NCBI RefSeq assembly: GCF_022662575.1
Contig: NZ_JALBFU010000001.1
Span: 1 to 57,044 of the forward strand
DNA length: 57,044 bases
Source of the DNA: Luteimonas aquatica
GTDB taxonomy: Bacteria; Pseudomonadota; Gammaproteobacteria; Xanthomonadales; Xanthomonadaceae
Reading direction: 5' to 3'
Below are positions 43,683 through 55,490 of this stretch, one piece after another. Within the stretch, counting starts at the first letter, position 1. Every line of letters starts with the position of its first letter. Below the pieces are notes generated by a model that had not been told where the DNA came from, did no database searches, and saw nothing but the letters and a program-made list of their open reading frames with translations. The position numbers and the translations under genes were made by a program.

Positions 43683-44969
43683 TCAGAGGCTAGCGTCCGC
43701 GCTGCCGTGCGGCAGTGCGTGCTTGACGTCGAAGAGCACAGCCCCCGGCTTGGCGAAGGCGCGGATGCCGTCGGCGCCCAGGGCGACGAAGCGCTCGTGC
43801 GCCACCGCCAGGATCACCGCGTCGTAGCGGCCCGGGCGCGGGTCGGCGAGCGCCAGCCCGTACTCGGCCTGCGCCTGCGCGGGCGCCACCCAGGGATCGT
43901 GGACGTCGACGTCGATGCTGTAGCTCTGCAGCTCCTCGACGATGTCGATCACGCGGGTGTTGCGCAGGTCGGTGCAGTTTTCCTTGAACGCCAACCCCAG
44001 CACCAGCACCCGCGCTCCCGCGGTCTGGATGCCGCGCTGCTGCATCAGCTTCACCGTGCGTTCGGCGACGTGCCGTCCCATGCCGTCGTTGATGCGGCGC
44101 CCGGCCAGGATCATCTCCGGCTGGTAGCCGATCTGCTGAGCCTTGTGCGTGAGGTAGTAGGGGTCCACGCCGATGCAGTGCCCGCCGACCAGGCCCGGCC
44201 GGAACGGCAGGAAGTTCCACTTGGTGCCGGCGGCCTCCAGCACTTCGTGCGTGTCGATTCCGAGGCGCTGGAAGATCAGCGCCAGTTCGTTGATCAGGGC
44301 GATGTTGACGTCGCGCTGCGTGTTCTCGATCACCTTGGCGGCCTCGGCCACGCGGATGCTCGAGGTCCTGTGCGTGCCGGCCTCGACGATGTCCGCGTAC
44401 AGCGCGTCGACGAAGTCGGCCGCCTCGGGCGTGGAGCCGGAGGTCACCTTGAGGATGCTTTCCAGCCGGTGCCGCTTGTCGCCGGGATTGATCCGTTCCG
44501 GGCTGTAGCCGACGAAGAAATCGACGTTGCAGCGCAGCCCGGATTCGCGCTCCAGGATCGGCACGCAGATCTCCTCGGTGGCGCCCGGGTACACGGTGGA
44601 TTCGTAGATCACCACGCCGCCGCGGGCGAGCGCGCGGCCGGCGCTGCGGCTGGCCGCTTCCAGCGGGCGCAGGTCGGGGCGCTTGTAGGCGTCGATCGGC
44701 GAGGGCACGGTGACGATGAAGACGTTGCGGCCGGCGAGCGCGGCGGCATCGTCGGCCAGGGTCAGCCTGGCGGCCGATGCCAGCTCCGCGGCGGAGACCT
44801 CCAGCGTCTGGTCGCGCCCGGCGCGCAATTCGGCGATGCGCGCGGCATCGATGTCGAATCCGAGCGTGTCGTGCCGGCGCCCGAAGGCGACCGCCAGCGG
44901 CAGGCCGACGTAGCCCAGGCCGATCACGGCGATGCGAAGGTCGTCTCTGGCGGGCGGGTGCGCGGACAT
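43683..44969 (-). CDS. Nucleotide-sugar dehydrogenase (TviB/VipA-like)
   Basis: 428-aa UDP-glucose/GDP-mannose dehydrogenase family. NAD site [18 protein letters not shown]; catalytic Cys in [14 protein letters not shown]; Lys in [22 protein letters not shown]. The sequence resembles TviB/WbpO-type enzymes that oxidise UDP-GlcNAc or similar to the uronic acid more than classic UDP-glucose dehydrogenase, but this is by eye. The start ATG 44969 is preferred to one 63 bp upstream. Paired with the epimerase (101-bp gap), it would supply one uronic acid sugar nucleotide. Confidence 0.9.
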   Translation of the reverse strand: MSAHPPARDDLRIAVIGLGYVGLPLAVAFGRRHDTLGFDIDAARIAELRAGRDQTLEVSAAELASAARLTLADDAAALAGRNVFIVTVPSPIDAYKRPDLRPLEAASRSAGRALARGGVVIYESTVYPGATEEICVPILERESGLRCNVDFFVGYSPERINPGDKRHRLESILKVTSGSTPEAADFVDALYADIVEAGTHRTSSIRVAEAAKVIENTQRDVNIALINELALIFQRLGIDTHEVLEAAGTKWNFLPFRPGLVGGHCIGVDPYYLTHKAQQIGYQPEMILAGRRINDGMGRHVAERTVKLMQQRGIQTAGARVLVLGLAFKENCTDLRNTRVIDIVEELQSYSIDVDVHDPWVAPAQAQAEYGLALADPRPGRYDAVILAVAHERFVALGADGIRAFAKPGAVLFDVKHALPHGSADASL

Positions 44970-45069
44970 GGGCGCGGCTAGGGTACGCGAAATCGCAAGG
45001 GTTGAAGAGATTGCGGCGGCGCTTGGCCGCAAGCACGGCGCGCCGGCATCGCGTCCGGCAAGCGCCGCC

Positions 45070-45917
45070 TCATTCGCACAGCCAGGCGGCCACGCGCTCC
45101 GGCGCCTTCATCCAGGCGAAGTGGTCGGCGCGCACGCCCAGCGCCGCGGCATCGAAATGCTGCAGCCTCGCGCGCGCGCGAGGCAGTTTCGACAGCAGGA
45201 AGCGCACCGGACGCTCCGGCGCCAGCCAGTCCTCGTCCATCACCGCCGCGCGCGCGTCCACGTCGCCGCGCGCGGCCATGCGCCCCTCGAGATCCTCGGG
45301 GATGCCGGCGACGGCATAGCGGCCGCTCAGGCCGGTGCCGGCCCAGTCGCGGATCAGCTGGCGCGCCTCGTTGCCGGCGAAGCGGAACCTGTGTCCGGGC
45401 AGATGGCCATGGCGGTCTGCGTACCAGGGCGCGGCGCGGTAGGCCAGCGGCAGTCCCAGCCGGTGCGGCAGCGGATAGGCGCGCCAGTAGGGCGCGGCGC
45501 TGGCCACCAGCCAGAGCGTGCGCGCGTAGTCCGGCGCCAATCCCAGGCGCATGCAGGCGAACTGCCCGCCCAGGCTATGGCCGCCGACGATCCGCGGCAA
45601 CGAGGCGCCCGTTTCGATCGCGGCCGCTTCGCTGAGCGGGATGTCGTCGAACAGCAGTTCGCGGTATCCCCAGTTGGTCGCGCGGCCTGCGCGCAGGCTG
45701 CTGTTGCCCAGGCCGCGCCATTCGTGCAGGAATACGGCCACGCCGCGCCGGGCCAGCGATTCGGCGAAGGGCAGGTAGTGCCTGGCCGCCACGCCCAGCG
45801 CCGGCAGCCAGAGCAGGCTGCGGCGGGCATCGGCGGGAATGCGCGCCAGCAGGGTGAAGCGGTGGCCGTCGCGGGCCTGCAGCGGCAGTTCGAGGGCCGC
45901 AGGCGAGGCGCCGTCGT

Positions 45918-45921
<4 letters not shown>
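45070..45921 (-). CDS. Alpha/beta-hydrolase
   Basis: 283 aa. Nucleophile elbow GGHSLGGQ; oxyanion and strand region [32 protein letters not shown] and a late His (VRADHFAWM). An esterase-like protein of unknown substrate, not a lipase by any signal peptide. Its ATG overlaps the thiD stop by 4 bp (ATGA), so expressed with thiamine synthesis. Confidence 0.87.
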
Positions 45922-46727
<806 letters not shown>

Positions 46728-46797
46728 GCCGGCATTGTGCCGTGCCTGGTCGAGGGTGTCTCGCGGATGCCGGCCGATGGCCGGCGGCGGTTCCTCG

Positions 46798-47466
46798 CTA
46801 GGCGTCGCCGCGGTGCAGATGGCGGTAGCAGACGTAGCTCGCGCCCACCAGTCCGGTGAGCGTGGCCGGAATCAGCAGCGAGGCATACCCGATGCGCGCG
46901 TACAGCCAGGCGCCGGCCACCGCGCCGGCGAAGAAGCAGCAGATGATCAGCGCGCTGAGCAGCAGGCGCCGCGTCTGCAGCGGCGTGCCGCGCAAGGCGT
47001 GGCCGATGCCGATCCCCAGGTCGGTGAACATGCCGCTGATGTGGGTGGTGCGCACCACGGCGCCGCTGTAGGCGGTCGCCATCGCGTTCTGCAGCCCGCA
47101 GGCCGCCGCCGCGAACAGCGCGCCGAGCAGGGAATGGCGGTGGAACAGCGGCACCGCCGCGAACAGCAGCGCCGATTCCAGCGCCAGGCAGACGCCGTAG
47201 CGGCGCCCCAGGCGCAAGGTGCTGTCCTGCACGATCATGCCGCTCAGCGCCGCGCCGAGCAGGAACGCCAGCAGCATCCCCGCCAGGTGCGCCATGCCGC
47301 GCGCGTCGCCGCCAGCGACCGCGGCCCCGAGCAGGGTGGCGGTGCCGGTGAGATGGGTGATCGCCTGGTGCTCGAATCCCAGGAAGCCGGTGACGTTGAC
47401 CATGCCGGCGATGCAGGCCAGCGTTCCCGCGCCGACCCACACCCATCGCGGCAGGTACACCCCCAT
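46798..47466 (-). CDS. YoaK-like (DUF1275) inner-membrane protein
   Basis: 222 aa with about six predicted helices. [24 protein letters not shown] and [27 protein letters not shown] are the DUF1275 signature. Members resemble transporters, function unknown. It ends 70 bp before thiD on the same strand. Its start follows the PhoH stop by 6 bp. Confidence 0.9.
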   Translation of the reverse strand: MGVYLPRWVWVGAGTLACIAGMVNVTGFLGFEHQAITHLTGTATLLGAAVAGGDARGMAHLAGMLLAFLLGAALSGMIVQDSTLRLGRRYGVCLALESALLFAAVPLFHRHSLLGALFAAAACGLQNAMATAYSGAVVRTTHISGMFTDLGIGIGHALRGTPLQTRRLLLSALIICCFFAGAVAGAWLYARIGYASLLIPATLTGLVGASYVCYRHLHRGDA

Positions 47467-47472
47467 CGCCTG

Positions 47473-48870
47473 CTACAGCACTTCCGAGGCGTAGTCGGCC
47501 AGGCGCGAGCGCTCGCCGCGACGCAGGGTGACGTGCGCGCTGTGCGCCCAGTTCTTGAAGCGGTCGACCGCGTAGGTGAGGCCGGAGGTGGTCTCGGTGA
47601 GGTAGGGCGTGTCGATCTGCTCGACGTTGCCCAGGCAGACGATCTTGGTGCCGGGGCCGGCGCGGGTGATTAGCGTCTTCATCTGCTTGGGCGTGAGGTT
47701 CTGCGCCTCGTCCAGGATCAGCCAGCGGTTGAGGAAGGTGCGGCCGCGCATGAAGTTGAGCGAGCGGATCTTGATGCGCGAGGCGAGCAGGTCGTTGGTG
47801 GCCGCGCGTCCCCAGCTGCCGCCTTCCTTGTTGCTGGGCATCAGCACTTCGAGGTTGTCGGTGAGCGCGCCCATCCACGGCGTCATCTTCTCTTCCTCGG
47901 TGCCGGGCAGGAAGCCGATGTCCTCGCCGACGCTGACCGTGGCGCGGGTCATGATGATCTCGCGGTAGCGCTGCGCGTCCATGGTCTGCGCCAGGCCCGC
48001 GGCCAGCGCCAGCAGGGTCTTGCCGGTGCCGGCGGTGCCGAGCAGGGTGACGAAGTCGATCTCCGGATCCATCAGCGCGTTGAGCGCGAAGTTCTGCTCG
48101 CGGTTGCGCGCGCTGATGCCCCAGACCGCGTGCTGCTGGTTGCGGTAATCGTCGACGATCTGCAGCGTCGCGCGCCCGCCCTCGACCTTGGCCACGCGCA
48201 GCTCGGTCTGCTCGTCGCCGGGCAGGTAGAGGAACTGGTTGGCGTGCCAGTCCTCGTCGTCCTCCAGCGTCAGCTCGTAGAAGGTGCGGCCCTTGTCGGT
48301 CCAGGACTTCAGGTCCTTGCCGTGGCGCTGCCAGAAATCCTCCGCCAGCGCGGTGGCGCCGGTGTAGAGCAGGTTGAAGTCGTCGAGGGCGCGGTCGTTC
48401 TCGTAGTCCTCGGAGGCGATGCCCGCGATCGCCGCCTTGATGCGCAGGTTGATGTCCTTGGACACGAACACCACCGGCGCGCCCGGCTCGGCCTGCTTCA
48501 GCGCGACGATCGCGTTGATGATGTCGTTGTCGGCCTTGTCGTCCCCGCGCTTGCGCGTTTCCAGCGAGCCGGTCTGGAACTGCAGCCGGCCGATGCTCTC
48601 GGCCGAGCGCAGCTGCAGTCCCTGCGGCCGCGTGAGGGTCAGGCCGGAGGCGATCTTGTCGGCCCCTTGCGTCTCGATCAGCTCGTTGATGAAGCGGCTG
48701 ACCTGGCGCGCGTTGCGGCTGGCTTCCGAGGTGCCCTTCTTGCCGTTGTCGAGCTCCTCGATGACCTGCATCGGCAGGAACACATCGTGCTCCTCGAACT
48801 TGAACAAGGCGGTCGGATCGTGCATCAGCACATTGGTATCGAGCACGTAGATGCGCTTGCCTTTGGTCAT
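47473..48870 (-). CDS. PIN-PhoH fusion ATPase
   Basis: 465 aa. N-terminal PIN nuclease-like domain: [12 protein letters not shown] with the first Asp, VIEELD, and [11 protein letters not shown] and [13 protein letters not shown] with further acidic residues. C-terminal PhoH ATPase: Walker [16 protein letters not shown], Walker [19 protein letters not shown]-PhoH2 proteins are RNA helicase/RNases in mycobacteria. The start is ATG 48870 (MTKGKR); a upstream in-frame ATG would add 14 residues. Confidence 0.93.
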   Translation of the reverse strand: MTKGKRIYVLDTNVLMHDPTALFKFEEHDVFLPMQVIEELDNGKKGTSEASRNARQVSRFINELIETQGADKIASGLTLTRPQGLQLRSAESIGRLQFQTGSLETRKRGDDKADNDIINAIVALKQAEPGAPVVFVSKDINLRIKAAIAGIASEDYENDRALDDFNLLYTGATALAEDFWQRHGKDLKSWTDKGRTFYELTLEDDEDWHANQFLYLPGDEQTELRVAKVEGGRATLQIVDDYRNQQHAVWGISARNREQNFALNALMDPEIDFVTLLGTAGTGKTLLALAAGLAQTMDAQRYREIIMTRATVSVGEDIGFLPGTEEEKMTPWMGALTDNLEVLMPSNKEGGSWGRAATNDLLASRIKIRSLNFMRGRTFLNRWLILDEAQNLTPKQMKTLITRAGPGTKIVCLGNVEQIDTPYLTETTSGLTYAVDRFKNWAHSAHVTLRRGERSRLADYASEVL

Positions 48871-48982
48871 CGCGTCGTCCTGAACGTCCGGATCGTTTGA
48901 GGGGAAAAGCATCGGGAAGCCCGCGCGCGGGCCACCGCGGCCCGCGGGGCGGGGCAGTGGGCCGGTGGCACGGAATGGGGGG

Positions 48983-49459
48983 TCACTGGGATTGCGCCGC
49001 CTTCAGGGCGTCGAGGACCGCCTGCGCGTGGCCGGCGACCTTGACCTTGCGCCAGGCTTCGCGAATGCGTCCCTTGGGGTCGATCAGGAAGGTGCTGCGC
49101 TCGATGCCGATCACCTTGCGGCCGTACATGTTCTTTTCGCGGATCACGTCGAAGGCCTTGCACAGCGTTTCGTCGGGATCGCTGACCAGCTCGAACCTGA
49201 AGCCCTGCTTGGCGCAGAAGTTCTGGTGCGACTTGAGCGAGTCGCGCGAGACGCCGAGCACGGTGGCGCCCAGCTTCTTGAACTTGGGCAGCAGGGCGTT
49301 GAAGTCGATGCCCTCGGTGGTGCAGCCGGGCGTGGAATCCTTGGGATAGAAGTACAGCACCAGCCAGCCGCCGGCATAGTCCTCGAGGGTGGCGTCGTCG
49401 CCGCCGGAGAGCGCCAGCCGCAGTTTCTTCGGAATCGGGTCGCCGCGGTCGAGGGACAT
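48983..49459 (-). CDS. bcp: Thiol peroxidase Bcp/PrxQ
   Basis: 158 aa peroxiredoxin, reduces peroxides. Peroxidatic Cys46 in FYPKDSTPGCTTE. The E. coli resolving Cys at +5 is absent; Cys82 in NFCAKQGF is 36 residues on, the spacing of the Xylella PrxQ 47/83 pair, so likely an atypical 2-Cys form. Start ATG 49459 overlaps the gcvR stop by one base. Confidence 0.93.
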   Translation of the reverse strand: MSLDRGDPIPKKLRLALSGGDDATLEDYAGGWLVLYFYPKDSTPGCTTEGIDFNALLPKFKKLGATVLGVSRDSLKSHQNFCAKQGFRFELVSDPDETLCKAFDVIREKNMYGRKVIGIERSTFLIDPKGRIREAWRKVKVAGHAQAVLDALKAAQSQ

Positions 49460-50025
49460 CAGAATTTCATCGGGTCCATGATGGCGTCGAGATTCAGGTG
49501 GTCGCAGAACTCGAGGAAATCGTCGCGCAGCGCGGCGATGTGCATGTCGGAGGGCACGCCGATGGTGACCTGGGCCGAGAACATGTCGGCGCCGGTCTGC
49601 ATGGCGCGGTAGCGCGAGCAGTGCAGGCTCTCGATGGTGATGCCCTGTCGATCGAAGAAATCGGCCAGCTGGAACAGGATGCCGGGCTTGTCCGAGGCCA
49701 CCACTTCGACCACGTAGGGCAGCAGGTTGGACTGTACCGGCTTCGGTCCGGTGCGGTACCAGACCAGCTTCAGGCCTTCCTCGCGCTCCAGGCGGGTCAG
49801 CATGGCCTCGAGCTTGGCCACCGAGTCCCAGGAGCCGGTCGCCAGCGCGGTGACCGAAACGTCGCGGCCGACGGTGGACAGGCGCGTGTCGACCAGGTTG
49901 CAGCCGCTGTCGGAGATGCGCCGCGTGACCGGAAGCAGCGGCGACTGCGGATGCGTCGAATAGGCGTTGATCAGCAGGTAGTTCTCGTTCGGCGCGGGCC
50001 GCGCAGCGTTGTCTGAATCGGTCAA
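49459..50025 (-). CDS. gcvR: GcvR-like ACT-domain regulator
   Basis: 188 aa with two ACT domains: [39 protein letters not shown] (residues about 15-53) and [31 protein letters not shown] (about 104-135). GcvR antagonises GcvA control of glycine cleavage in E. coli. Neither gcvA nor gcv genes are here. Upstream partner of bcp, as in many gammaproteobacteria. Confidence 0.88.
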   Translation of the reverse strand: MTDSDNAARPAPNENYLLINAYSTHPQSPLLPVTRRISDSGCNLVDTRLSTVGRDVSVTALATGSWDSVAKLEAMLTRLEREEGLKLVWYRTGPKPVQSNLLPYVVEVVASDKPGILFQLADFFDRQGITIESLHCSRYRAMQTGADMFSAQVTIGVPSDMHIAALRDDFLEFCDHLNLDAIMDPMKF

Positions 50026-50104
50026 GGCGGCGTCCGAAGCGTATGGGTATGGCGTACGGGGATGAGCGGCGGTCCGGCACGGCGACCGGGACGGCGATCA
50101 GCAT

Positions 50105-50133
50105 ACTTGCCCGCGGTTTCGGGCCGCAAGTAA
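50105..50133. promoter_or_regulatory. Inverted repeat between gcvR and dapA
   Basis: TACTTGC, 15 nt, GCAAGTA in the divergent 230-bp region. Possible operator or hairpin; no partner is known. Confidence 0.3.
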
Positions 50134-50255
50134 AGTTGGCGCGGAAAGACCGGAGGCCGAAGGCGGGCGCGATCGCCGCGTGGCGGGATTTGCCGCGAAT
50201 TTCAATCGGTTGCTCGACTCCCCGGTCACCTCTCCCAACCTTGGCATCTGCGCAT

Positions 50256-51155
50256 ATGCGAATTTCCGGCAGCATCACTGCGCTGGCGACACCGTTCACG
50301 GCCGCCGGCGAACTTGACCTCGACGCCTGGCGGCGCCTGCTCCAGGCGCAACTGGCGGCGGGCACCCAGGGCGTGGTGGTGGCCGGCTCCACCGGCGAGG
50401 CGGCGGCGCTGCTCGACTCCGAGTACGACAGCCTGCTGCGCATCGCGGTGGAAGCGCTGGGCGGACGCATCCCGGTGCTCGCCGGCACCGGCCTGTCCAA
50501 CACCGCCAAGACCATCGAGCAGACCCGACGCGCCGCCGCGCTGGGAGCGGACGCGGCGCTGGTGGTGACGCCGCCCTACGTGCGCCCGACCCAGGCCGGA
50601 CTGCTTGCGCACTACCGGGCGCTCGCCGACGACGGCGCGCTGCCGATCGTGCTCTACAACGTTCCCGGGCGCACCGGTTGCGACCTGCTGCCGGAGACCG
50701 CCGCCGCGCTGGCCGGGCACGCGCGCATCGTCGGCCTCAAGGAGGCGCGCAACGAGCCCGAACGCATGCAGGCGCTGCTGCCCTTGCGCGCGGACGGCTT
50801 CGCCGTGCTCAGCGGCGACGACCCGACCGCGGCGCGCGCGATGCTGGCCGGCGCCGACGGCGTGATCTCGGTCGCCTCGAACGTGGTGCCCGCCGCGTTC
50901 CGCCGCCTGGGCGATCTGGCGCGCGGCGGCGAAGCGGCGTCGGCGCAGGCCCTGGATGCGCGGATGCACGCGCTCTACGACTTCCTCGGCGTCGAGCCCA
51001 ATCCGATCCCGGTGAAGGCGCTGCTGGCCCGGCAGGGCATCGGCACGGGGCTGCGCCTGCCGCTGACGGCGCTTTCGGCCGGGCACACCGCCCTGGCCGA
51101 GCAGATGCTGGCGACCGTGCAGGCGCTGGAGGCCGAAGGCGCCGCCACCCGTTGA
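50256..51155 (+). CDS. dapA: 4-hydroxy-tetrahydrodipicolinate synthase
   Basis: 299-aa TIM barrel that condenses pyruvate and aspartate semialdehyde for lysine and [13 protein letters not shown] start; [14 protein letters not shown]; catalytic Tyr in [10 protein letters not shown]; Schiff-base Lys in [14 protein letters not shown] 50256 gives the family N-terminus. Followed by the BamC-like lipoprotein gene, the usual dapA-bamC order. Confidence 0.96.
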   Translation: MRISGSITALATPFTAAGELDLDAWRRLLQAQLAAGTQGVVVAGSTGEAAALLDSEYDSLLRIAVEALGGRIPVLAGTGLSNTAKTIEQTRRAAALGADAALVVTPPYVRPTQAGLLAHYRALADDGALPIVLYNVPGRTGCDLLPETAAALAGHARIVGLKEARNEPERMQALLPLRADGFAVLSGDDPTAARAMLAGADGVISVASNVVPAAFRRLGDLARGGEAASAQALDARMHALYDFLGVEPNPIPVKALLARQGIGTGLRLPLTALSAGHTALAEQMLATVQALEAEGAATR

Positions 51156-51314
51156 CCCGGCCGTCCGCGGCCGGGCGATGCCGGTTTCGGATCGACCGGT
51201 CCGGCCGCCCATGACGGACACCCGGCGCCGCGGCCGACGCCGAGAGGGCATCGGTTAAGCCTGGCACCGTCCTCACTCGCGATACACTGGCGGCTTGATC
51301 CGCAGGAGAACCCG

Positions 51315-51869
51315 ATGCGCCTTTCCATGCCCCTCCCCAAGATGGTTCCGCTCCGTCCCCTCGTCGTCGCCCTGGTGGCCGTGGCCGTCTTCGGCAGCTC
51401 GGGCTGCAGCTGGTTCCGCAAGAAGAACGATCTCTATGCCATGAGCCCGGAGAGCCGTCCGCTGGAAGTCCCGCCGGACCTCAACCTCCCGGACACCTCG
51501 GGCGCGATGAAGCTGGGCAGCGGCGAGGGCCAGTCGGTCAGCCGCTCCTCGCTGCCGACGGCGCCCACGACCGCCGCGCCGGTCGGGCCGGCGAGCAGCG
51601 CCAGCGGCTTCACCGTGCAGGGCGAGCGCGACGCGGTCTTCGCCAAGGTCGGCGACGCGCTGGCGGCCACCACGGGCGTGGTCATCGCCAGCAAGGCGCA
51701 GATCCTCGGCACCTACGACGTCGATTACGAGGGCAGCAAGTTCCTGGTGCGCGTCACCAAGGTCGATGCCGGCGTGTACGTGTCCGCCGTCGATCCGCGC
51801 GGCCTGCCGGCCAGCGGCGAGGCGCCGACCAAGCTGATCGCCGCCTTGAAGGGCGCGCTGGGCGGCTGA
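51315..51869 (+). CDS. BamC-like lipoprotein
   Basis: 184 aa. Lipobox SSGC with Cys31; later starts (Met5 or Met10) would still give a signal. SRPLEVPPDLNLPD after the signal is the BamC-type extended segment that contacts BamD. A single helix-grip domain (RDAVFAKVGDALAATTGVVIASKAQILGTYDVDYEG as residues about 110-145) follows. Shorter than E. coli BamC (two domains). Located after dapA. CAGGAGAA 4 nt before the ATG. Confidence 0.8.
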   Translation: MRLSMPLPKMVPLRPLVVALVAVAVFGSSGCSWFRKKNDLYAMSPESRPLEVPPDLNLPDTSGAMKLGSGEGQSVSRSSLPTAPTTAAPVGPASSASGFTVQGERDAVFAKVGDALAATTGVVIASKAQILGTYDVDYEGSKFLVRVTKVDAGVYVSAVDPRGLPASGEAPTKLIAALKGALGG

Positions 51870-51987
51870 GGGCCACGCTTGGCCGATGCCCGTGCCGGCA
51901 TCGGCCCGTGGGCCCGGATGCCGCGCCAGGGAAGGTCGGGCCGGGCGATCCGAAGCCAGTATCGCCGCGCCACGGACCGCACACGCA

Positions 51988-52012
51988 AATGGGCCCTTCG
52001 GGCCCATTGTCA
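51988..52012. terminator. Terminator between bamC-like gene and fdxA
   Basis: AATGGGCCC, loop TTC, GGGCCCATT. A 9-bp stem between convergent genes; weak T-run. Confidence 0.6.
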
Positions 52013-52037
52013 TTTGATGCAACAACGCACCCTGGGC

Positions 52038-52361
52038 TCAGCGTTCCAGCAGCGGCAGCTTGCCGGTCTTGCCTTCCCACTCCTTCGCGTCGGCCAGGCC
52101 TTCCTTGCGCGCGGTGATCACCGGCCAGGCCTTGGCCAGCTCGGCGTTCAGGGCGACGAATTCCTCCTGGCCCGCCGGGACGTCGTCCTCGGGATAGATC
52201 GCGTTGATCGGGCACTCGGGCTCGCACAGGGTGCAGTCGATGCACTCGTCCGGATCGATCACCAGGAAGTTCGGGCCTTCATGGAAACAGTCGACCGGGC
52301 AGACCTCCACGCAATCGGTGTACTTGCACTTGATGCAGTTTTCGGTGACGACGAAGGGCAT
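52038..52361 (-). CDS. fdxA: 7Fe ferredoxin FdxA
   Basis: 107 aa. [26 protein letters not shown] and the second cluster [16 protein letters not shown] give a [3Fe-4S] and a [4Fe-4S] site by family. [19 protein letters not shown] is the typical long C-terminal tail. A small electron carrier; partner unknown. Confidence 0.96.
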   Translation of the reverse strand: MPFVVTENCIKCKYTDCVEVCPVDCFHEGPNFLVIDPDECIDCTLCEPECPINAIYPEDDVPAGQEEFVALNAELAKAWPVITARKEGLADAKEWEGKTGKLPLLER

Positions 52362-52479
52362 GGGGCGATGGCTGTCGGGCTTGATGGATAGTCTAGCGGC
52401 TTGTCCGAAGCGCGGCGAAGGCTCGCCGGCCGGCGACGGGTCGGCCGCCCAAAAACCGGCCGCGGAAAACCGGCCTCGG

Positions 52480-52511
52480 AAAAAACAAGACCCGGCCGGG
52501 GCCGGGTCTTG
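52480..52511 (-). terminator. tRNA-Glu terminator
   Basis: 12-bp stem CAAGACCCGGCC/GGCCGGGTCTTG with 2-nt centre; on the minus strand followed by a T-run (52480-52485). 20 bp after tRNA-Glu. Confidence 0.85.
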
Positions 52512-52531
52512 CGTGCGGAAATCCGCGGATA

Positions 52532-52607
52532 TGGCGCTCCCTACGGGATTCGAACCCGTGTTTTAGCCTTGAGAGGGCCACGTCCTAGGCCTCTAGACGA
52601 AGGGAGC
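52532..52607 (-). tRNA. tRNA-Glu(CUC)
   Basis: 76 nt on the minus strand. Acceptor GCTCCCT pairs with AGGGAGC; encoded GCCA. Anticodon loop CTCTCAA gives CUC (GAG codon). TCGTCTAGAGGCCTAGGAC is the typical tRNA-Glu D-arm. T-loop GGTTCGAATCC. Confidence 0.95.
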
Positions 52608-52680
52608 TGGGGTTGCCGGCCGCTAGGCCGACGCCGGTTGGACGACCGGCTGGCAGGGCGGGTGCCCGGCGCAGCTTGTT

Positions 52681-52686
52681 AGTATA
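52681..52686 (-). promoter_or_regulatory. Candidate tRNA-Glu -10
   Basis: TATACT on the minus strand; -35 not clear. The inverted repeat AGCCCGG/CCGGGCT (52695-52719) lies just upstream of it. Confidence 0.4.
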
Positions 52687-52778
52687 TCGTAGAAAGCCCG
52701 GTTGTTGACGACCCGGGCTCGCGGAAGGATCCGCGTTCATCGCGGGTGCCGGAAGGGCAGCCGATCCAACAGACTCCG

Positions 52779-54152
52779 ATGCCCAACCCGACCCAAGCCA
52801 ATTCCATCGCCCAGCGCGTCATCCCGCGCGAGCAGCACACGATCTCGCGCAAGGACATCAGCGCCAACGCCTTGCGCGTGCTCTATCGCCTCCGCGAAGG
52901 CGGCTTCGACGCCTACCTGGTGGGCGGCGCCGTGCGCGACCTGCTGACCGGCGGCCACCCCAAGGACTTCGACGTCGCCACCAGCGCCACCCCGGAGGAG
53001 GTCAAGCACCTGTTCCGCAACTGCCGGCTGATCGGGCGGCGCTTCCGCCTGGCGCACGTGGTGTTCGGGCGCGAGATCATCGAGGTCGCCACCTTCCGCG
53101 CCAACAGCGACGACGGCAGCGGCGACCGCCAGGTCCACGACGACGGCCGCCTGCTGCGCGACAACGTCTACGGCAGCATCGAGGACGACGCCGTCCGGCG
53201 CGACTTCACCGCCAACGCCCTGTACTACACGGTGGAAGATTTCTCGGTGCGCGACTACGTCGGCGGCTTCGAGGACGTGAACAATCGCGTGCTGAAGCTG
53301 ATCGGCGACCCGGAGACCCGCTACCGCGAGGATCCGGTGCGCATGCTGCGCGCGATCCGCTTCGCCGCCAAGCTCGGTTTCAGCATCGATCCGGCCACCG
53401 CCGAGCCGATCCCGCGCCTGGCGCCCCTGTTGCGCGAGGCCGCGCCGGCGCGGCTGTTCGAGGATTGCCTGAAGCTGTTCCTGTACGGCCATGCCGAGGC
53501 CAGTTTCGAGGGCCTGGAGCGCTACGGCCTGCTGCCGGCGCTGTTCCCGGACACGGCCGCCGCGCTTGCCGCCAACCGCAGCGGCGCGCTGCGCCGCATG
53601 GTGATCGCCGGCCTGCGCAGCACCGATGCCAGGGTGCGCGCGGACGAGCCGGTCTCGCCCGCCTTCCTGTTCGCGGTGCTGCTGTGGCCGGCCTATTGCC
53701 GCGCGCTGATGACCCTGCAATCCCAGGGCGTGCACCTGACCGAGGCGCAGCGCCGCGCCGCCGACCGGGTCACCGTGCACCAGCTGGATTCGATCGCGCT
53801 GCCGCGCCGCTTCTCGCTGCCGATGCAGGAGATCTGGCTGATGCAGGCGCGGCTGATGCAGGCGCGCTCGGGCCAGCGCCAGCGCAAGCGGGTGATGCGC
53901 ACGCTTGCGCACCCGCGCTTCCGCGCCGCCTTCGATTTCCTGGTGCTGCGCCAGGCCGCCTCCGACGGCCATGCCGAGGACGTGGCGTTCTGGCGCGACG
54001 CCCAGCAGGACCCGGACAACGCCATCGCCCTGCATCCGGTGGAGGACGCGGCCGAGACGGAGGAGGAGGGCGCCGAAGGCGCGGCTTCCGGCCCGCGCAA
54101 GCGCCGTCGCCGCCGTCGCAAGCCTGCCGCCGCGCATTCCGCAGCCGAATGA
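52779..54152 (+). CDS. pcnB: Poly(A) polymerase I
   Basis: 457 aa from ATG 52779; GTG 52746 would add 11 residues and neither has a good Shine-Dalgarno. Nucleotidyltransferase head: AYLVGGAVRDLLTGGHPKDFDVATSATPEE with catalytic Asp in DFD, RRDFTANALYY. RNA-binding middle EDPVRMLRAIRFAAKLGF. The C-terminus is acidic and then Arg-rich (GPRKRRRRRRK). Adds A-tails that mark RNA for decay. The stop overlaps folK (ATGA). Confidence 0.96.
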   Translation: MPNPTQANSIAQRVIPREQHTISRKDISANALRVLYRLREGGFDAYLVGGAVRDLLTGGHPKDFDVATSATPEEVKHLFRNCRLIGRRFRLAHVVFGREIIEVATFRANSDDGSGDRQVHDDGRLLRDNVYGSIEDDAVRRDFTANALYYTVEDFSVRDYVGGFEDVNNRVLKLIGDPETRYREDPVRMLRAIRFAAKLGFSIDPATAEPIPRLAPLLREAAPARLFEDCLKLFLYGHAEASFEGLERYGLLPALFPDTAAALAANRSGALRRMVIAGLRSTDARVRADEPVSPAFLFAVLLWPAYCRALMTLQSQGVHLTEAQRRAADRVTVHQLDSIALPRRFSLPMQEIWLMQARLMQARSGQRQRKRVMRTLAHPRFRAAFDFLVLRQAASDGHAEDVAFWRDAQQDPDNAIALHPVEDAAETEEEGAEGAASGPRKRRRRRRKPAAAHSAAE

Positions 54153-54646
54153 GCCAGGCGCAGGTCGCCTACGTCGGCCTCGGCAGCAATGTCGGGGACT
54201 CGGTGCGCACCTTGCGCGAGGCGATCCGGGCGCTGGACGGCCTGCCGCACACGCGCCTGCTGCGCGCTTCCGCGCTGTACCGCACCCCGGCCTGGGGACG
54301 CCGCGACCAGCCGGATTTCGTCAACGCCGCCGCCGCGCTGGAGACCGGCCTGGCCGCGCGGGCGCTGCTCGAGGCGCTGCTGGGCCTGGAACGCGGCTTC
54401 GGCCGCGAACGCGCCGCCCAGGACGGGCGCTGGGGACCGCGCACGCTGGATCTGGATCTTTTGCTCTACGGCGAGGCGGCGATCGACGAGCCCGGACTGC
54501 ACGTGCCGCATCCGCACCTGCACGAGCGCGCCTTCGTGCTGGTGCCGCTGGCGGAGATCGCGCCGCAGGCGCGCATCCCCGGGCGCGGAACGGTCCGTGC
54601 CGCGCGTGTCGCCGTGGCGGACGAGGGCATCGAAGCGGTACTCTGA
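54149..54646 (+). CDS. folK: HPPK, folate pyrophosphokinase
   Basis: 165 aa. 6-hydroxymethyl-dihydropterin pyrophosphokinase. [46 protein letters not shown] with the two Asp that bind Mg; [19 protein letters not shown]. It starts inside the pcnB stop. The pcnB-folK-panBCD order is usual. Confidence 0.97.
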   Translation: MSQAQVAYVGLGSNVGDSVRTLREAIRALDGLPHTRLLRASALYRTPAWGRRDQPDFVNAAAALETGLAARALLEALLGLERGFGRERAAQDGRWGPRTLDLDLLLYGEAAIDEPGLHVPHPHLHERAFVLVPLAEIAPQARIPGRGTVRAARVAVADEGIEAVL

Positions 54647-54674
54647 TGCACCGCACCAAACGGATGTCGTCGCC

Positions 54675-55486
<812 letters not shown>

Positions 55487-55490
<4 letters not shown>

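Noticed and set aside
52695..52719. Inverted repeat AGCCCGG/CCGGGCT as a terminator
   Set aside because: No gene ends nearby on either strand and it lies in a divergent promoter region; more likely incidental or regulatory.
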